64,000 nt of DNA, taken from Rhabditophanes sp. KR3021. Its lineage: Eukaryota; Nematoda; Chromadorea; Rhabditida; Alloionematidae. Where the stretch lies: NCBI GenBank assembly GCA_963281155.1, contig CAUJLY010000006.1, positions 4,402,001 through 4,466,000 of the forward strand. Direction: 5' to 3'. Below, piece after piece: positions 10,609 to 21,589 of the stretch. Positions within the stretch are counted from its first letter, which is position 1. Each line of letters opens with the position of its first letter. The position numbers and the translations under genes are program-made. The notes beneath the pieces were generated by a model. It worked only from the letters and a program-made list of their open reading frames with translations, was not told where the DNA came from and did no database searches.

Positions 10609-11066
10609 ATGGTAAGTAATTTAAAAAAGGAATATTATATAAAGTAGCTTTTTTTACATTATTACTTATGCTGTATTCAATTTTTAGAGCAACGGATTAA
10701 TCTTAGCAGCCTTAGGGGCAGCAGCAGTTGGATATTTGGGAAAATATATTTTGAAGAATCAACAAGTTATTAAAAAAGCAGCTGAGGCTTTGCCAGGAGG
10801 GGATGCAGTATGTTTTTATCCTAAATTAAGTCAAATCTAATCAATTTCAGTTTTCTAAATTTTACAAGGGAGGCTTTGATGCAAGGATGACGAGAAGAGA
10901 AGCTGCCCAAATTTTAGGAGTTCCAATTACAGCTAAGCCTAATAAAATCAAGGAAGCACATAAGAGAATCATGATTATTAATCATCCGGATAGAGGAGGA
11001 TCTCCCTATCTCGCTGCAAAGATAAACGAGGCCAAAGATTTGTTGGAGTCAAAGAACAGTGATTGA
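10609..11066 (+). CDS. dnj-21: TIM14/PAM18-DNAJC19 mitochondrial import J-protein, 112 aa
   Basis: This is the J-protein partner of mtHsp70 in the inner-membrane TIM23 import motor, where it stimulates ATP hydrolysis. Exons: 10609-10611 (the ATG alone), 10688-10807, 10851-11066. An N-terminal membrane segment ([17 protein letters not shown], about residues 4-20) precedes a matrix J domain. The J domain contains [18 protein letters not shown] and the catalytic HPD at residues 86-88 ([10 protein letters not shown]), and the protein ends soon after INEAKDLLE. Length and layout fit the DNAJC19 family well. The first intron starts immediately after the ATG (ATG|GTAAGT). The stop lies 110 bp from the convergent MFS gene. 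Confidence 0.93.
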
Positions 11067-11101
11067 GTAAACTCATTATTGCAATTTATAATATAGAATG
11101 T

Positions 11102-11120
11102 TTTTATTTTAAATAAATTT
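11102..11120. terminator. Overlapping poly(A) signals for convergent dnj-21 and MFS genes
   Basis: The 110-bp gap between the two convergent stop codons holds TTTATT at 11103-11108, which reads AATAAA on the minus strand, and AATAAA at 11112-11117 on the plus strand. They lie within one near-palindromic AT tract. Each is in the right place for its gene: about 45 nt after the dnj-21 stop and about 70 nt after the MFS stop. The assignment is inferred from position and motif only. Confidence 0.55.
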
Positions 11121-11176
11121 ACGCGTATAAATAAAATCTTCCTTTGTATAAACATATAGCAATAATTTGTCTGCAA

Positions 11177-12673
11177 TTAAATTATATCATCCTTACAATC
11201 TAATTTTTTGATTATAAAATGCAGTTTAATTAAAATTAACAAAGGTATCACGCAAATTACAGCTGATACTAAAAACATTGTACCTGAAAAAAAGGAAAGT
11301 GTCTGTGGGTAAAGACTGTTATAAACTAGTGAACTAATAAGAGAGGTAATTCCTTGAACCATTTCAACAAATGTAAATAATTTTCCTAAAATAGACATTT
11401 TTAGATTATATCAAATATTAGTAACACACCTTGTTGATCAGTAGAGGTATTTTGTGAAGCCAATGACCTTAGTCCAGTGGCAATAAAACGAGAAAATAAT
11501 GCAGGAACTAAACATAAAAATATCCATGAGCCATCGTTAATGAATACCATCAAAAAGAAAGTGATTATTTTTGTACAAAACCCCACAATAGCTAAAACAT
11601 GGTTAGAAATGGCAAATCTATTTATAAGTATAGGATATAAAAAGAGAACCCCGATTCCTGAAATACCACTAGATAATCCACTAAATAGGCCAAAGCTTTT
11701 GTCTCCCCAGGCGAATTTGTACAGGAAATAAGAGTATTGAATATCAGAAACACCACTATATGCAAATAACTCAATAGATAAGCATACAAAAATTGATGCC
11801 AAAATAATTTTACTTATTCCCTGAACAAGAATTGGTTTGAAAACATCAACAATCAAACATTGTAGGGATTCTTTTCTTGTTCTGTCGTCTTCGTCAATTA
11901 CGTCATTTTGGACTATTAAAACAACGTATACTAAGCATAAACAATGCAATGATAATATCAAGCCAAACAAATAAGTATATCCCAAGCTTTCTCTCATAAT
12001 ACCACTTAAAGCAGATCCCAGCGTTGCTCCCATCGCGATAGACCCTTCGAAACGCGATATTCTTTTACTTCTATCAGAATTCAGTGTTGAACGTACATTG
12101 TATGAATTAATTAATCCCATAATAGCCGTATATCCTCCGCAAATTCCAAACAAAACATCACTTATTACAAGATAATACGGGTTTGATTTAATGTAGAATG
12201 CTTGTATGATGTAATTCGCATCATTCAAAATTAAACCAAAAAAGGGTATTATTAGAGATAACTTTGTATGTGAACCAGTATCATACACTATAAATATTGA
12301 CGTTTTAAAAACAAAAAATACATACGAAATTTACCTTTGCCCAAAATTAATGCACTGATAAGTGATGGCAATGTCAAACACAAACTGCTAACCAGATAAA
12401 CATGATTTGATTTCTCTTGATAATTGTTGTTATGATGAATTTGAGTAAGGTTTTTGCAATCAACAAATGTTCCATTCAAAGGGTTCTAAGGAGTATATAA
12501 ATATAATGACATATTGAGATAAATTATAAACAACTTACATCATCCTGGTAGCAAACTTTCTCATAAATCAAACTTTGGAACACGGGATACTTTAAAAAAC
12601 TTGTAAACATATACAAAAATAACACCGGATCCAACCTAAGCGAATCCATCAGACTACTTAAAAATATAGCCAT
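11177..12673 (-). CDS. Major facilitator transporter, SLC46/proton-coupled-folate-transporter-like, 450 aa
   Basis: A polytopic membrane transporter. Exons on the minus strand: 12673-12539, 12485-12335, 12287-11430, 11385-11177 (1353 nt), with introns of 53, 47 and 44 nt. An N-terminal helix (VLFLYMFTSFLKYPVFQSLIY) leads to an extracellular loop with NGT and NLT sequons and cysteines, then about ten more hydrophobic segments. LGKVYDTGSHTK is the degenerate MFS loop 2-3 motif. GGYTAIM and SRFEGSIAMGATLGSALSG resemble the TM4-TM5 region of SLC46 proteins. The DQQG motif before the last exon also fits that family. Substrate is not predictable: SLC46 members carry folate, heme or muropeptides, and nematode paralogues are mostly uncharacterised. 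The start is the first ATG of the only open frame that gives TM1. Confidence 0.8.
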
Positions 12674-13899
12674 TGTTTTAAAGAAGTATGATCTTCATAT
12701 GATCAAACTGAAACGGCTGTGCATTAATTTATGTTTTATAGATGATTGATACATTGATTTATTTTGCGTCTAATAATGCAGCTACTACCTTAAATATCAT
12801 GACATTCACTATTACGTTATTAAATATCAATTTAGTTCTATGCACTTTGAATTGGATTCTTTTTACATTCCAATTTGCGGTTGTCTGTGATGTAATATAA
12901 TATAAACTTAATTTGAGATAAGCAAAATAAATATTTTTTCTAATCTTTTTCGGATTTTTGATATGGAATTTACCACAGAAATAATTGGTATAAACATTTC
13001 CCATTCGTTTGAACTAATTGGCTTAATAAATGAGCCATAAAAACATATTTTTGAAGATAGAAAGCATTTTAGTTTTTGTTTTAACCTTAAATGCATAATG
13101 ATTGTGTGTGACAATATTTAATGCTATCTTTTACTAAACCTCCGAATATAAAAAATTATTCCTAAAATATCTTCATAATTTTAAAATATTCCCTTGGTAA
13201 CGAAAAAATTAATGCCAAAGTAAAGAAGAATGTAAAATTTCGCCATCACATTAAGCGATAACTATCTACTTTTTCATTTTTCTATCTCATAGATGTATGA
13301 AAAAAATTATCTTCAAGTAACACAAACTTGAGGAGAATTTGGGTCTATAATAGATATCTTTTTACAAAATTGTAAACTATTTTCGTTTCTTTTAAAATTT
13401 AGTGTCATTATAATTTTTCATTATCATATATGTTTTGCTATCAAATTTGCCATTTCCTTTATTCTCTATTAAATGCCTTTGGTTATATACAATTCCTGTA
13501 AACAAAAACGCCAGGAAGGAAAATGAAAAAAGTATTTAGGATATAAGTATAACTAAATATGTGATAGTGGCTAACATTTGTACGAAGTCTAAATTAGTTA
13601 CACTTACTAGATATTTATTTATCTTTTAATGACAATTAAATTTGTGTATTGTGAATTTCTATTTAATGACGAAATTTAAATTGTTGCATTTTTTGTTATT
13701 AGCTATAAGTATTTCTCCTTAATTTTTATACTGACGGCAATTCGTGCATATTATTTGATTGTATTTATTATTTTTCCATATATCTCGTTGAAGGCAATTG
13801 AAATTGCATTCTTTTATGTAGATGTTTTTTTAAATTATAATCTTAAGTTAACTTCATTCAGATAAACACATATATTATTGTTATTCTTATATATAGAGA
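12674..13899. other. Divergent intergenic region, no gene seen
   Basis: AT-rich DNA between the MFS gene (minus) and the small membrane-protein gene (plus). Two overlapping minus-strand ORFs near 12760-13110 have AT-driven composition and no splice or start context, so I do not call them. The last bases (TATATAG at 13890-13896, just before the ATG at 13900) could be a splice or trans-splice acceptor. Confidence 0.5.
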
Positions 13900-14291
13900 A
13901 TGCCTTGTATAAGCAAACATTTTCCTATACCTCTTCTAAAGGCAAGCTGCAATCAGTTGTCACCAATGCATGCCAAAACACTAACTGATCGTTTTCTATT
14001 TCCAAGTCCGTTTTCCATTTTTGTCAAAAAGTATATTCAAGGAAATTTGGTAGCATTTATACTCTTTTTATCTACAATATTATTGCTGATAATAATTATT
14101 TTAATATATTGTGTGGTTAACAAACGAAATCCTTTGCATCATTATCTTCACAGACAACCAAGTCTAGAAGAATTACGTAAGTTGTAATACTAAACTTTCA
14201 AATGAAAATACTTTTAGATTTAAATCCATACAAAAAAGCCGCATTTCTAGCCGATTTGGATCCAATGCATGACCCCTACGATGAAACCTAG
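13900..14291 (+). CDS. Small single-pass membrane protein, 116 aa, unrecognised
   Basis: Exons 13900-14176 and 14218-14291 are joined across a 41-nt intron (GTAAGT...TTTTAG) that splits a codon and preserves frame. The protein has a Pro/Phe-rich N-terminus with no obvious signal peptide (MPCISKHFPIPLL). One strong hydrophobic segment covers about residues 49-73 (LVAFILFLSTILLLIIIILIYC), followed by a His/Arg-rich stop-transfer region. The short C-terminal tail ends ADLDPMHDPYDET. Topology is probably N-out/C-in or tail-anchored-like. The clean intron and ordinary codon use in the second exon argue for a real gene. I do not recognise a family. It lies 136 bp upstream of the sulfotransferase on the same strand, close enough for shared transcription, but no operon evidence is visible. 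Confidence 0.65.
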
Positions 14292-14427
14292 TGCTTTTAA
14301 TACTTTCAAATGATCATTTTTATTTGTATATATTTTTAAAACAGGTATATTAATAAAAGTACTGATCTCATGTAATCCCGAGGCTAAAGAGGACATTCAA
14401 ATAAATACAAAATATATTTTTATTAAA

Positions 14428-15950
14428 ATGCGCTTTCGAATCGTAAAAAGTATTAACACTATTGTAATTTGTCTAGCATTTATTGGTTTGCTCTATGTTG
14501 TAAAGATATTTTCTAAATTAATTAAATTTAACGAAAGTGCCAGCTATGGAAATTTATCGAAGGACCAAAGATCCAGAGATTATGGTTATATAAATATAAC
14601 CGACTCATCATCTCTTCCATCTTTCATTCAATTTGATAACAAGTATAGGGTGGCACCAAAGCAAAGATTATTGTTTTGTGCAATTGAAAAAAATTTATCA
14701 ACTTTATTTAATGCCCTTGTTTGTTATTTGTTTGATAATTCTTTGTTTGAAATGAATAATGTCTCTATCACAAATAATGCATATGAAAATAGGTAAAATC
14801 ATCCAATAAAAAATGTTATTTGAGAATAGTTTATTTTCCAATATCAACATTAAAAATAAGTTGCTATAAAAAGATGTGCAAAATGTTATAACGCCTTTCA
14901 GATTAGTATTAAGAAACTATTCTAACAGAGAAAATTAAACTTGATACCGACTATTTTATCTTTAATAACAGTAAAAGCTTAAATCAAGTCAGTATTTATT
15001 CATAATTGTAGTATAGTTAACATATAAATATTGTGCCAACAGGGATAAATACAATAACTACAATTGGTGTTGTTATTTGCGAACGAGCTGTTGCGTATAT
15101 CCCTTGTTGATCTATTGGAAATTGTAAATAACGTATTAGTCTTGTTTCTAGCCTTTTGAATGATTCTTACATATCTTTAATGAGACTATTTTGTGCAATT
15201 ATAAATTTTTTTGCATTCAAACAACAAACATTCTATTTCATAAGTACCAAATTTATATGTTTTTCAGATTATGTAAAAGTAAAAATGAATTTACAAAAAT
15301 GAAGGCGATAGAGAAAAAATATATTACTATATCAGATTGGCATTATGTCGCCATTGTTAGGCATCCAATTGAGCGGTTTATTTCCGGCATGTTTCTGATA
15401 TGTACTTATATTTAAACGCCTAGTTTAGGATTTGTGGACAAATGCATTTTGGAAACAAAAAGAAATCACATTAAAGGAAAATGTTATGGTTGCAAGAGCA
15501 ATGTTACTTGTTTCATTGATAAACAGCTGAAAAGAGCTTTTAAATATGCAAAATCAAGGGATGGGTTTACTTATGAAGATGTTCATTTTTTCCCCCAGAA
15601 TTGGTGAATTTTGTCGTTATATCATTTGATTATTAATATTCCAATTTAGGCATTGTGAATTTCACACGAACTTTAAAAAATACCATTTTATCAAATATGA
15701 AGAAAGTGCTGCATTTATAGAAGATTTGAACATCTTCTTGGATAATCTTACAAATATATCTAAAGATTCAAAACACACAATATTATCAGAAATACAATCA
15801 GCAAAAACAAGTCATTCGACAAGCGGAAATGAATTACGTAATCACTTTTCAAACCAAATATACAATAATAATAAATTATTAAAACAACTTGTGGAAGCAT
15901 TTTATTATGACTTTGTTTTGTTTGGCTTTGATTTTCCATTAACTTATTAA
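14428..15950 (+). CDS. Nematode carbohydrate sulfotransferase (Sulfotransfer_2 / chondroitin sulfotransferase-like), 319 aa
   Basis: A type II Golgi enzyme that should transfer sulfate from PAPS to glycosaminoglycan-type sugars. Exons: 14428-14792, 15268-15386, 15429-15603, 15650-15950. The signal anchor is at about residues 9-30 (INTIVICLAFIGLLYVVKIF). The 5'-phosphosulfate loop region is LLFCAIEKNLSTL and the 3'-phosphate motif is VAIVRHPIERFISG, followed by FVDKC and a CYGCKSNVTCF cysteine block. HFFPQNWHCEF and a C-terminal YYDFVLFGF are typical of the large nematode-expanded family. Several N-glycosylation sequons are present. Intron 2 (15387-15428) must use a GC donor (CG|GCATGT) to join ISG to FVDKC in frame; otherwise the gene is frame-broken there. 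The 475-nt first intron hosts an antisense ORF. Confidence 0.88.
15017..15166 (-). pseudogene. Antisense membrane-protein-like ORF inside the sulfotransferase intron
   Basis: A minus-strand open frame of 49 codons ends in TAA at 15017-15019. It starts after an in-frame TAA at 15167-15169, with no ATG inside. It reads as a charged helix (FKRLETRLIRYL), then a PIDQQG turn, then one hydrophobic segment (TTPIVVIVFIPVGTIF). Composition is less AT-driven than the surrounding intron. It could be a terminal exon of a nested small gene whose first exon I cannot find. It could also be a relic of an SLC46-like transporter: the upstream MFS gene has a similar TDQQG followed by a hydrophobic run, on the same strand. 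The second reading is my slight preference. Confidence 0.35.
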
Positions 15951-16697
15951 TTCCTTATTAATATTTGAGATTCAAATAAAATATTTCAAAGAAGACATAG
16001 AATGATGATGAACGAGTCATCAAATGGAAAAACATTATTAAACATACTCTATAAAATTTGATACATTATTTTAAATATTCGGTAATTTTGTGTTGATTTC
16101 TAAAGGTTACACTAATATTTAAAGTATTGTTACGTGATTCATTTGAAATAAAATAGAATTGATCAAATTAGTATTAATTTTTGATAACCAAAACTGCAAG
16201 TGTATTTTATCAACCTTTTCAAGTATGTTTTATATGCACTAGGTTCCAGACATTTAATTAATAAAAATATTTGTTCTATTCAATGTGTATAAATGAAACA
16301 GCCTCAACATATATTCAACTATCAAACTGTTGATAGTATGGGAAACAACCCCATAGCGATTTTCTGTTGACTTAACAGAACACATTGGTATCAAGATATT
16401 CTAAAGAACATTTAAATTAAAAGAATGGTTGATTGTAATACTTTTGTTTAGAGACAGTGTTCTTATAAATTAAGGACAAATTATCTTTTGGTATTTGCAT
16501 ATTATTGATTGCACCAGCATCATCCTATACTTTAAAATGTAAATGATTTTTTAAATTAATATTTACACCTCATAGTAAACTATATAAATGATCTTCAATT
16601 AGCTAATTTATTAAACGAGTTGTTTTTCGTTCATATTTTCATGCTTTTACATAGACCAAAATTTGATTATTAAATTATAGGTTTGAAAGTATAAAAA
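15951..16697. other. Intergenic region upstream of rpl-34
   Basis: AT-rich sequence holding the sulfotransferase 3' UTR and the rpl-34 promoter. No ORF or RNA gene is visible. Confidence 0.5.
16679..16680 (+). promoter_or_regulatory. Candidate trans-splice or 5'UTR acceptor for rpl-34
   Basis: The sequence TTAAATTATAG ends at 16680, 17 nt before the rpl-34 ATG. Ribosomal protein genes in nematodes are commonly trans-spliced to a leader close to the start codon. The sequence alone cannot separate a leader acceptor from a 5'UTR cis-intron. Confidence 0.4.
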
Positions 16698-17091
16698 ATG
16701 GCTCAAAGATTAGTTTATCGTCGTCGCCACGGATACAACACTAAATCCAACAAAGTCCGTAGTGTAAAAACTCCAGGCGGTCGTCTGTCTCTTCACTACA
16801 GATCAAAGACAGCCAGCATCCCAAAATGCGGAGACACTAAAGTTGAACTTAAGGGAGTAAGTAATATTAATTAATTGAATATAATATTCTTTTTAATTCT
16901 AGATCAAGTCTTACCGTCCATCTCAACTTTCCCAACTTACTAGACGCCAAAAAACTGTCGCCCGTGCTTACGGAGGTAATCTCAGTGCTAACGCCGTTAA
17001 GGAAAGAATTCTCCGTGCATTCCTCATTGAGGAACAAAAAATTGTCGCTACTGTCATGAACGCTAAGGAAGTTGCTACACCCAAGAAGTAA
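16698..17091 (+). CDS. rpl-34: Ribosomal protein eL34 (60S), 115 aa
   Basis: A large-subunit ribosomal protein. Exons 16698-16856 and 16903-17091; the 46-nt intron (GTAAGT...TTCTAG) falls between complete codons. The N-terminus [18 protein letters not shown] is the canonical eL34 start, followed by a Lys/Arg-rich body ([35 protein letters not shown]) and a C-terminus [17 protein letters not shown]. Length is normal for the family. Codon use differs from the neighbours: CGT, GTC, ATC and CTC are favoured, as expected for a very highly expressed gene in an AT-rich genome. An AATAAA poly(A) signal lies at 17136-17141. Confidence 0.97.
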
Positions 17092-20000
17092 ATTGAAATT
17101 AAATTATATTCATTACTTATCTTGTTCATTGTTAAAATAAATTTGTGTTATTTAAATAACTCTTTGGCATAAATTCAATTACAAATACACCTCCTGATTA
17201 TGACAACTTAAATAACTGACGACATATGAATAATGAAAGTGAAAGTTGTCAGATAAAAAATATTTTAAAATCCTGACAAACAATAAGGAACTCTTTTTTA
17301 TTTCAAATTTTTTAGCCTATAACTTAATTAATAGATTTCCTTTGTAAGTTCTGAACAATTGAAACAAAGCTATTCTTTATTCATCGAAACTTAAAATATT
17401 ATTTTCTTTGTTTTTGTATGACTTTGGCTCGCCACCAAAGACTTTTGAGCTGACAAATAAAAACTTTTATATACCCCTGACATCATTTTGATATTAACAA
17501 ATATCTTTTACCATAAGACTTTACAATATTTTTTACAATTCTAATTTGCGAATGCCATTGTTTGCATATTTATTTTTTGTAACTAAACTTTATATTTAAT
17601 CTTACACATATTGTGTGAAATCCTATTTAGTAAAAGCTGAACATTTATTTGATAAAACTTAGCTTAACCCATGAATTGGCATGTCACTTCGAATTACTTT
17701 TCTCGATCCTATTACATGATATTTTATTAATACTCTAAAATTGTCATGTAACGTGGGTGCTTTCAAATTAAACTGTCTTTGATAAACTTGTTGATATGTT
17801 GAGGATATCTAATGGGACCAATATGTTGAGCTTACATGGAATATATTTATATGAACTTTTATAAAAATGACTTTTATTTTCGTGTTTACAACGAAACCGT
17901 TATTTTTTATTGTTGGTTGTCTTGAAGATATAAAATATTTCAAGTGGTTTTGTAATGAGATATGTTGTTTATGATAATAATGAAATTGCGGTTTATTGTT
18001 TATTAAAAACCATATACTCCACTTTCGATATTACTTAAAGATGAGTTCAGACAAATTTTGATTTTCGCCATAAATATGCAATCCTAAAGAGGATATTTTT
18101 ATCTATCTATTTACGTGTTACTAAATATGTACATCTTTTGCAAATATTTGATATTAATTTTAGACTTCATGCCATGCTATCACCTTCAATTTATCCCACG
18201 TATCTTTCATTTCCTGAGATGTGCCATTTTTCATAAAGTATCACCATGTCTACAGTCGAATATGGAAGTTTTCTTAATTTCTTAATACTTCCTTATATCT
18301 TAAATCCATTAAAAAATTGAGGTTCCCTTCAAGCTACTACTTAATGATACCCCTTTAAAAACAGCAATTAAATTTTAATTGTAAATGTAAATAATCCTAA
18401 CACCTAAAATACACAAAAACAAATTCTTTTTGCCAAAAATTAAATTACAAAAGCAAATTTGAATAAACAGCTCTAATAAATTCTTTTTATGCAAAAAATT
18501 TATCTAGATTAGATCTTGTTATTGTTTATGGAACCTAATTATAAAAGATCTGAGTTTTGATATTTTTTTAAATGGCAACAAATGTGCAATGTCATAAAAT
18601 GATTTTTGAATTTTAGTCATGTTATTTAGAAAAATAGTATATTCTCATGCACTTCAGTTTTATTAATCATATGCATTTCATGAATCATTTACTTTTCATA
18701 AAACTCCACATGTTTGATACAAAAAATATACACATATCAAACCTTAAAGGGCATGTTCATGCCATAATTGCTTTAATTTAAAGCTTTCAATTTGCTATAA
18801 ACCACTCTTTACGATCCACATTAATATAAAACCTTTTACGAACTTGTTTGAGACATTCAAACTTGCAATTATGATTCGACAAAGCTCATGCATATATTTT
18901 TTAGTGAGTGTTTGCTAGGGTATATTTCATCACACTTGTCATTTTACTTTCTAAACAATAATTTCAAATCTATAACCTTTTTAGTACAACTAATATAACA
19001 CTTGGACATTGTGCGTAATAAATAAAAATTTTAAAATGGCCATTATTTGGAGTATGAATTCTAGTCATAATGCTTTGTTGCCGAAAGTTCATGCATAGAT
19101 TAAAAGGTTCTAGGAAAATGGGGCAGTATGTAGTGTTGCCGAAGACATGATTTATTTCTGAAAGTCATCGCATATATTTAACCACTTTATTAGCTTTTCG
19201 GTAGCATGCTATTTTCTATATTTTCATTACTTTTTTTATTACTTAAGATTACTGTAGACTTAAAGGGATTAACGATATCAATATTTTTTGTTTTCAATTT
19301 TAGTCTTGAATTAGCAGCAGATTAATTTACAAGATTAAAAGTATATTATCATAAAATGATGTTTATGAAACATAATGCGTTAATAAGACAACAATTTCCG
19401 TTTATTTACACGCCAAAATTGCTTTTTTATCTTGATTGACGCCTCCTCAGTATTTTCATATAAAAGAAGCAAGATTCATCGTGAAAAAAGTAATTTCATT
19501 TTGTAAATTTCTGTCGCGATCTTTGTATAAGGTTGACATTCGGTTAAGAATATTAAAGCTTAAGTATTCATGTTCCATCACTTTTACATTTTGTATTACA
19601 AATGGGCTTGTCAAACTATCACTCAATTCTGAATATCAATGTAATGTGTCCTTGCTTCGTTCAAAGCTTGCTTGATGAGCCAACCCTTTTTTAATTTGCA
19701 AAATAATCTAATTTAAGATAGCTCGCTAATAAATACAATTATGGCATGTTCTAATCTTGGTTTGCATTTAAACTTTTAACATATACTTATTTGGCGCTTT
19801 TCCTTATTACTTTCATTTCATGAATCAAAAGCTCAAATATGAGTGTCGTCTAATTTATTTCAATTCTTTAAAGTTACCATTTATTGAAAATATTTGCCAC
19901 TTTTAATATGTCAGTTTATTAAATTCTAACTAAATATTCTCACACGCAAACAACTCTTTTTTTATTTATCATAATAGGCTAGGTAAATTCAAAAGTTGGT

Positions 20001-21287
20001 CTTTTCGAAATAGTGGCGTCACTCAGACTATTTATAAATGAATATTTAAAAAATGCCATTTATGCAATTAATCCTTGATTGTCCATTGCTGATATATAAT
20101 TTCATTTAACCTCATGTAAAATGTTGCAAAAAATATTCGTTGACAACGTAGGTGGATATCAAAGTAGCAGATGCAAATTTTATCACTATGTCATAAACAC
20201 ATGCATTTCACATCTGATTTCTGTTTAAAAAATAAAAAAGGGGGATTGATAATAGAAAATATATTCAAGAGTATTAAAGAATTTAATCAAATTTGAATAT
20301 ATTTGAATTAAATAGAGATATAAATTTTAAAATTTAGCGTAGTTTGTCAGTATACCTTGCTATTTAAAAAATAAATATATTTAAACATGCCTCGTTAATT
20401 CATTAATCTTATTTCATCCAATTTCCCTATCTGGTATATAGATGACGTATATGAGACAAGATAATTTAAATGGAAATGTTTCTTATAAATATTATCTGAA
20501 AACAATGTTATTGTTTTGTATTGGTTTAAAAACATCCTTTAATGAGTTGTTATTGTTACTCTTATATTTAATAATATGTACCACAGATTTATTAGAATAA
20601 ATGTGAAATCCATCATCCTAATTTAAGATATTTTCCATTTGTCAAACTAAATTGTTGCAACTCTCAAAAGTGGATGGAATGACTTGCTAGTTTTTTGTTG
20701 GTTCCATACCAATATCATGGATTTATAAATTTACGGTAATATAATTTAATGGCTTATTTTATGAGATGACAATGTTTGTAAATTGTAACCAACAAAATTG
20801 ATGGATTACAAAAAGAGTTTACTGGCAACTCCACCCTTTATAATGGGCAAAACAACTACTTTTGATTCATAGCACCTGAATTGGTACTGCTTCCACTTTA
20901 TTTTCATTCTTTCTTTTTACTAAATAATACTGTAGACTTGACTAAGTATTAAAGGTATTATCTAGAATATATACTTTTTCATATATAAGCTTCTCTTATT
21001 TTTGGGTACGGAGGTATTACAATATGGCAATCTAATTCAGATGTTAATTTATTATACAAAACAAGAAAATATATTTGTTACACCACTGAAAACAATCATT
21101 TGATATCACTTTATAACTGTATTAATAGTTTAATATTATTATCATGTATCACGGATAAGCTAGCACTAACAAATTTATTCTAAAATGAATTTTGGCAATC
21201 CCTTTAAATCACACTTTCGCAATGTTTTATAAATTGCAAATATATTCCAAATATTTTTAGTTGAAGTCTGTTTAAGCATTTAATAAA
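17092..21287. other. 4.2 kb intergenic region between rpl-34 and flp-16
   Basis: AT-rich sequence with no supported gene on either strand. A 79-codon open frame at 19436-19675 starts at a non-ATG codon and has AT-driven content. The region probably contains the upstream control elements of the neuropeptide gene flp-16. No simple repeat array or RNA gene was seen. Confidence 0.5.
17136..17141 (+). terminator. Poly(A) signal of rpl-34
   Basis: A canonical AATAAA hexamer 45 nt downstream of the rpl-34 stop codon, in the expected position for cleavage shortly afterwards. Confidence 0.6.
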
Positions 21288-21589
21288 ATGGAAGGTCGCA
21301 GTATTATTTCTATTCTTATTGCTTTAATATTATGCATTCAAATGATCTCGGCTGTGTCAGTACATAGTCCACAGGAATATGAGCTGGGTTATGCTGCTGA
21401 TGATAACTATGGATGTAAGTTCATACTTTCTAGCATAATAACTCATTTTTAGTGTATCCCGTAAATGGAGATAATGTTGAAACTCGTGTACCATCAAAAA
21501 GAGCACAAACATTTGTTAGATTTGGAAAGAGGGCACAAACTTTCGTAAGATTCGGAAAGAGAGCTCAAACATTTGTTCGATTTGGTTAA
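21288..21589 (+). CDS. flp-16: FMRFamide-like neuropeptide precursor FLP-16 (three AQTFVRFG copies), 87 aa
   Basis: A secreted neuropeptide precursor. Exons 21288-21414 and 21453-21589 are joined over a 38-nt intron (GTAAGT...TTTTAG) that splits a codon. The signal peptide covers about residues 1-24 (hydrophobic SIISILIALILCIQMISA) and is followed by an acidic spacer. SKR then precedes three identical AQTFVRFG units (60-67, 70-77, 80-87), separated by KR. The glycines supply the C-terminal amides, giving AQTFVRF-NH2, and the last copy ends at the stop codon. C. elegans flp-16 is known for AQTFVRFamide and a GQTFVRFamide variant, so assignment is confident; here all copies are identical. The three copies use different synonymous codons, so the repeat is not a recent tandem duplication. 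A possible 5' acceptor (ATATTTTTAG) ends at 21260, 27 nt before the ATG. Confidence 0.95.

Noticed and set aside
12759..13114. Two overlapping minus-strand ORFs upstream of the MFS gene
   Set aside because: AT-driven composition; no splice sites linking them to a plausible protein.
19436..19675. Plus-strand open frame of 79 codons
   Set aside because: Starts at a non-ATG codon and shows no family motif.
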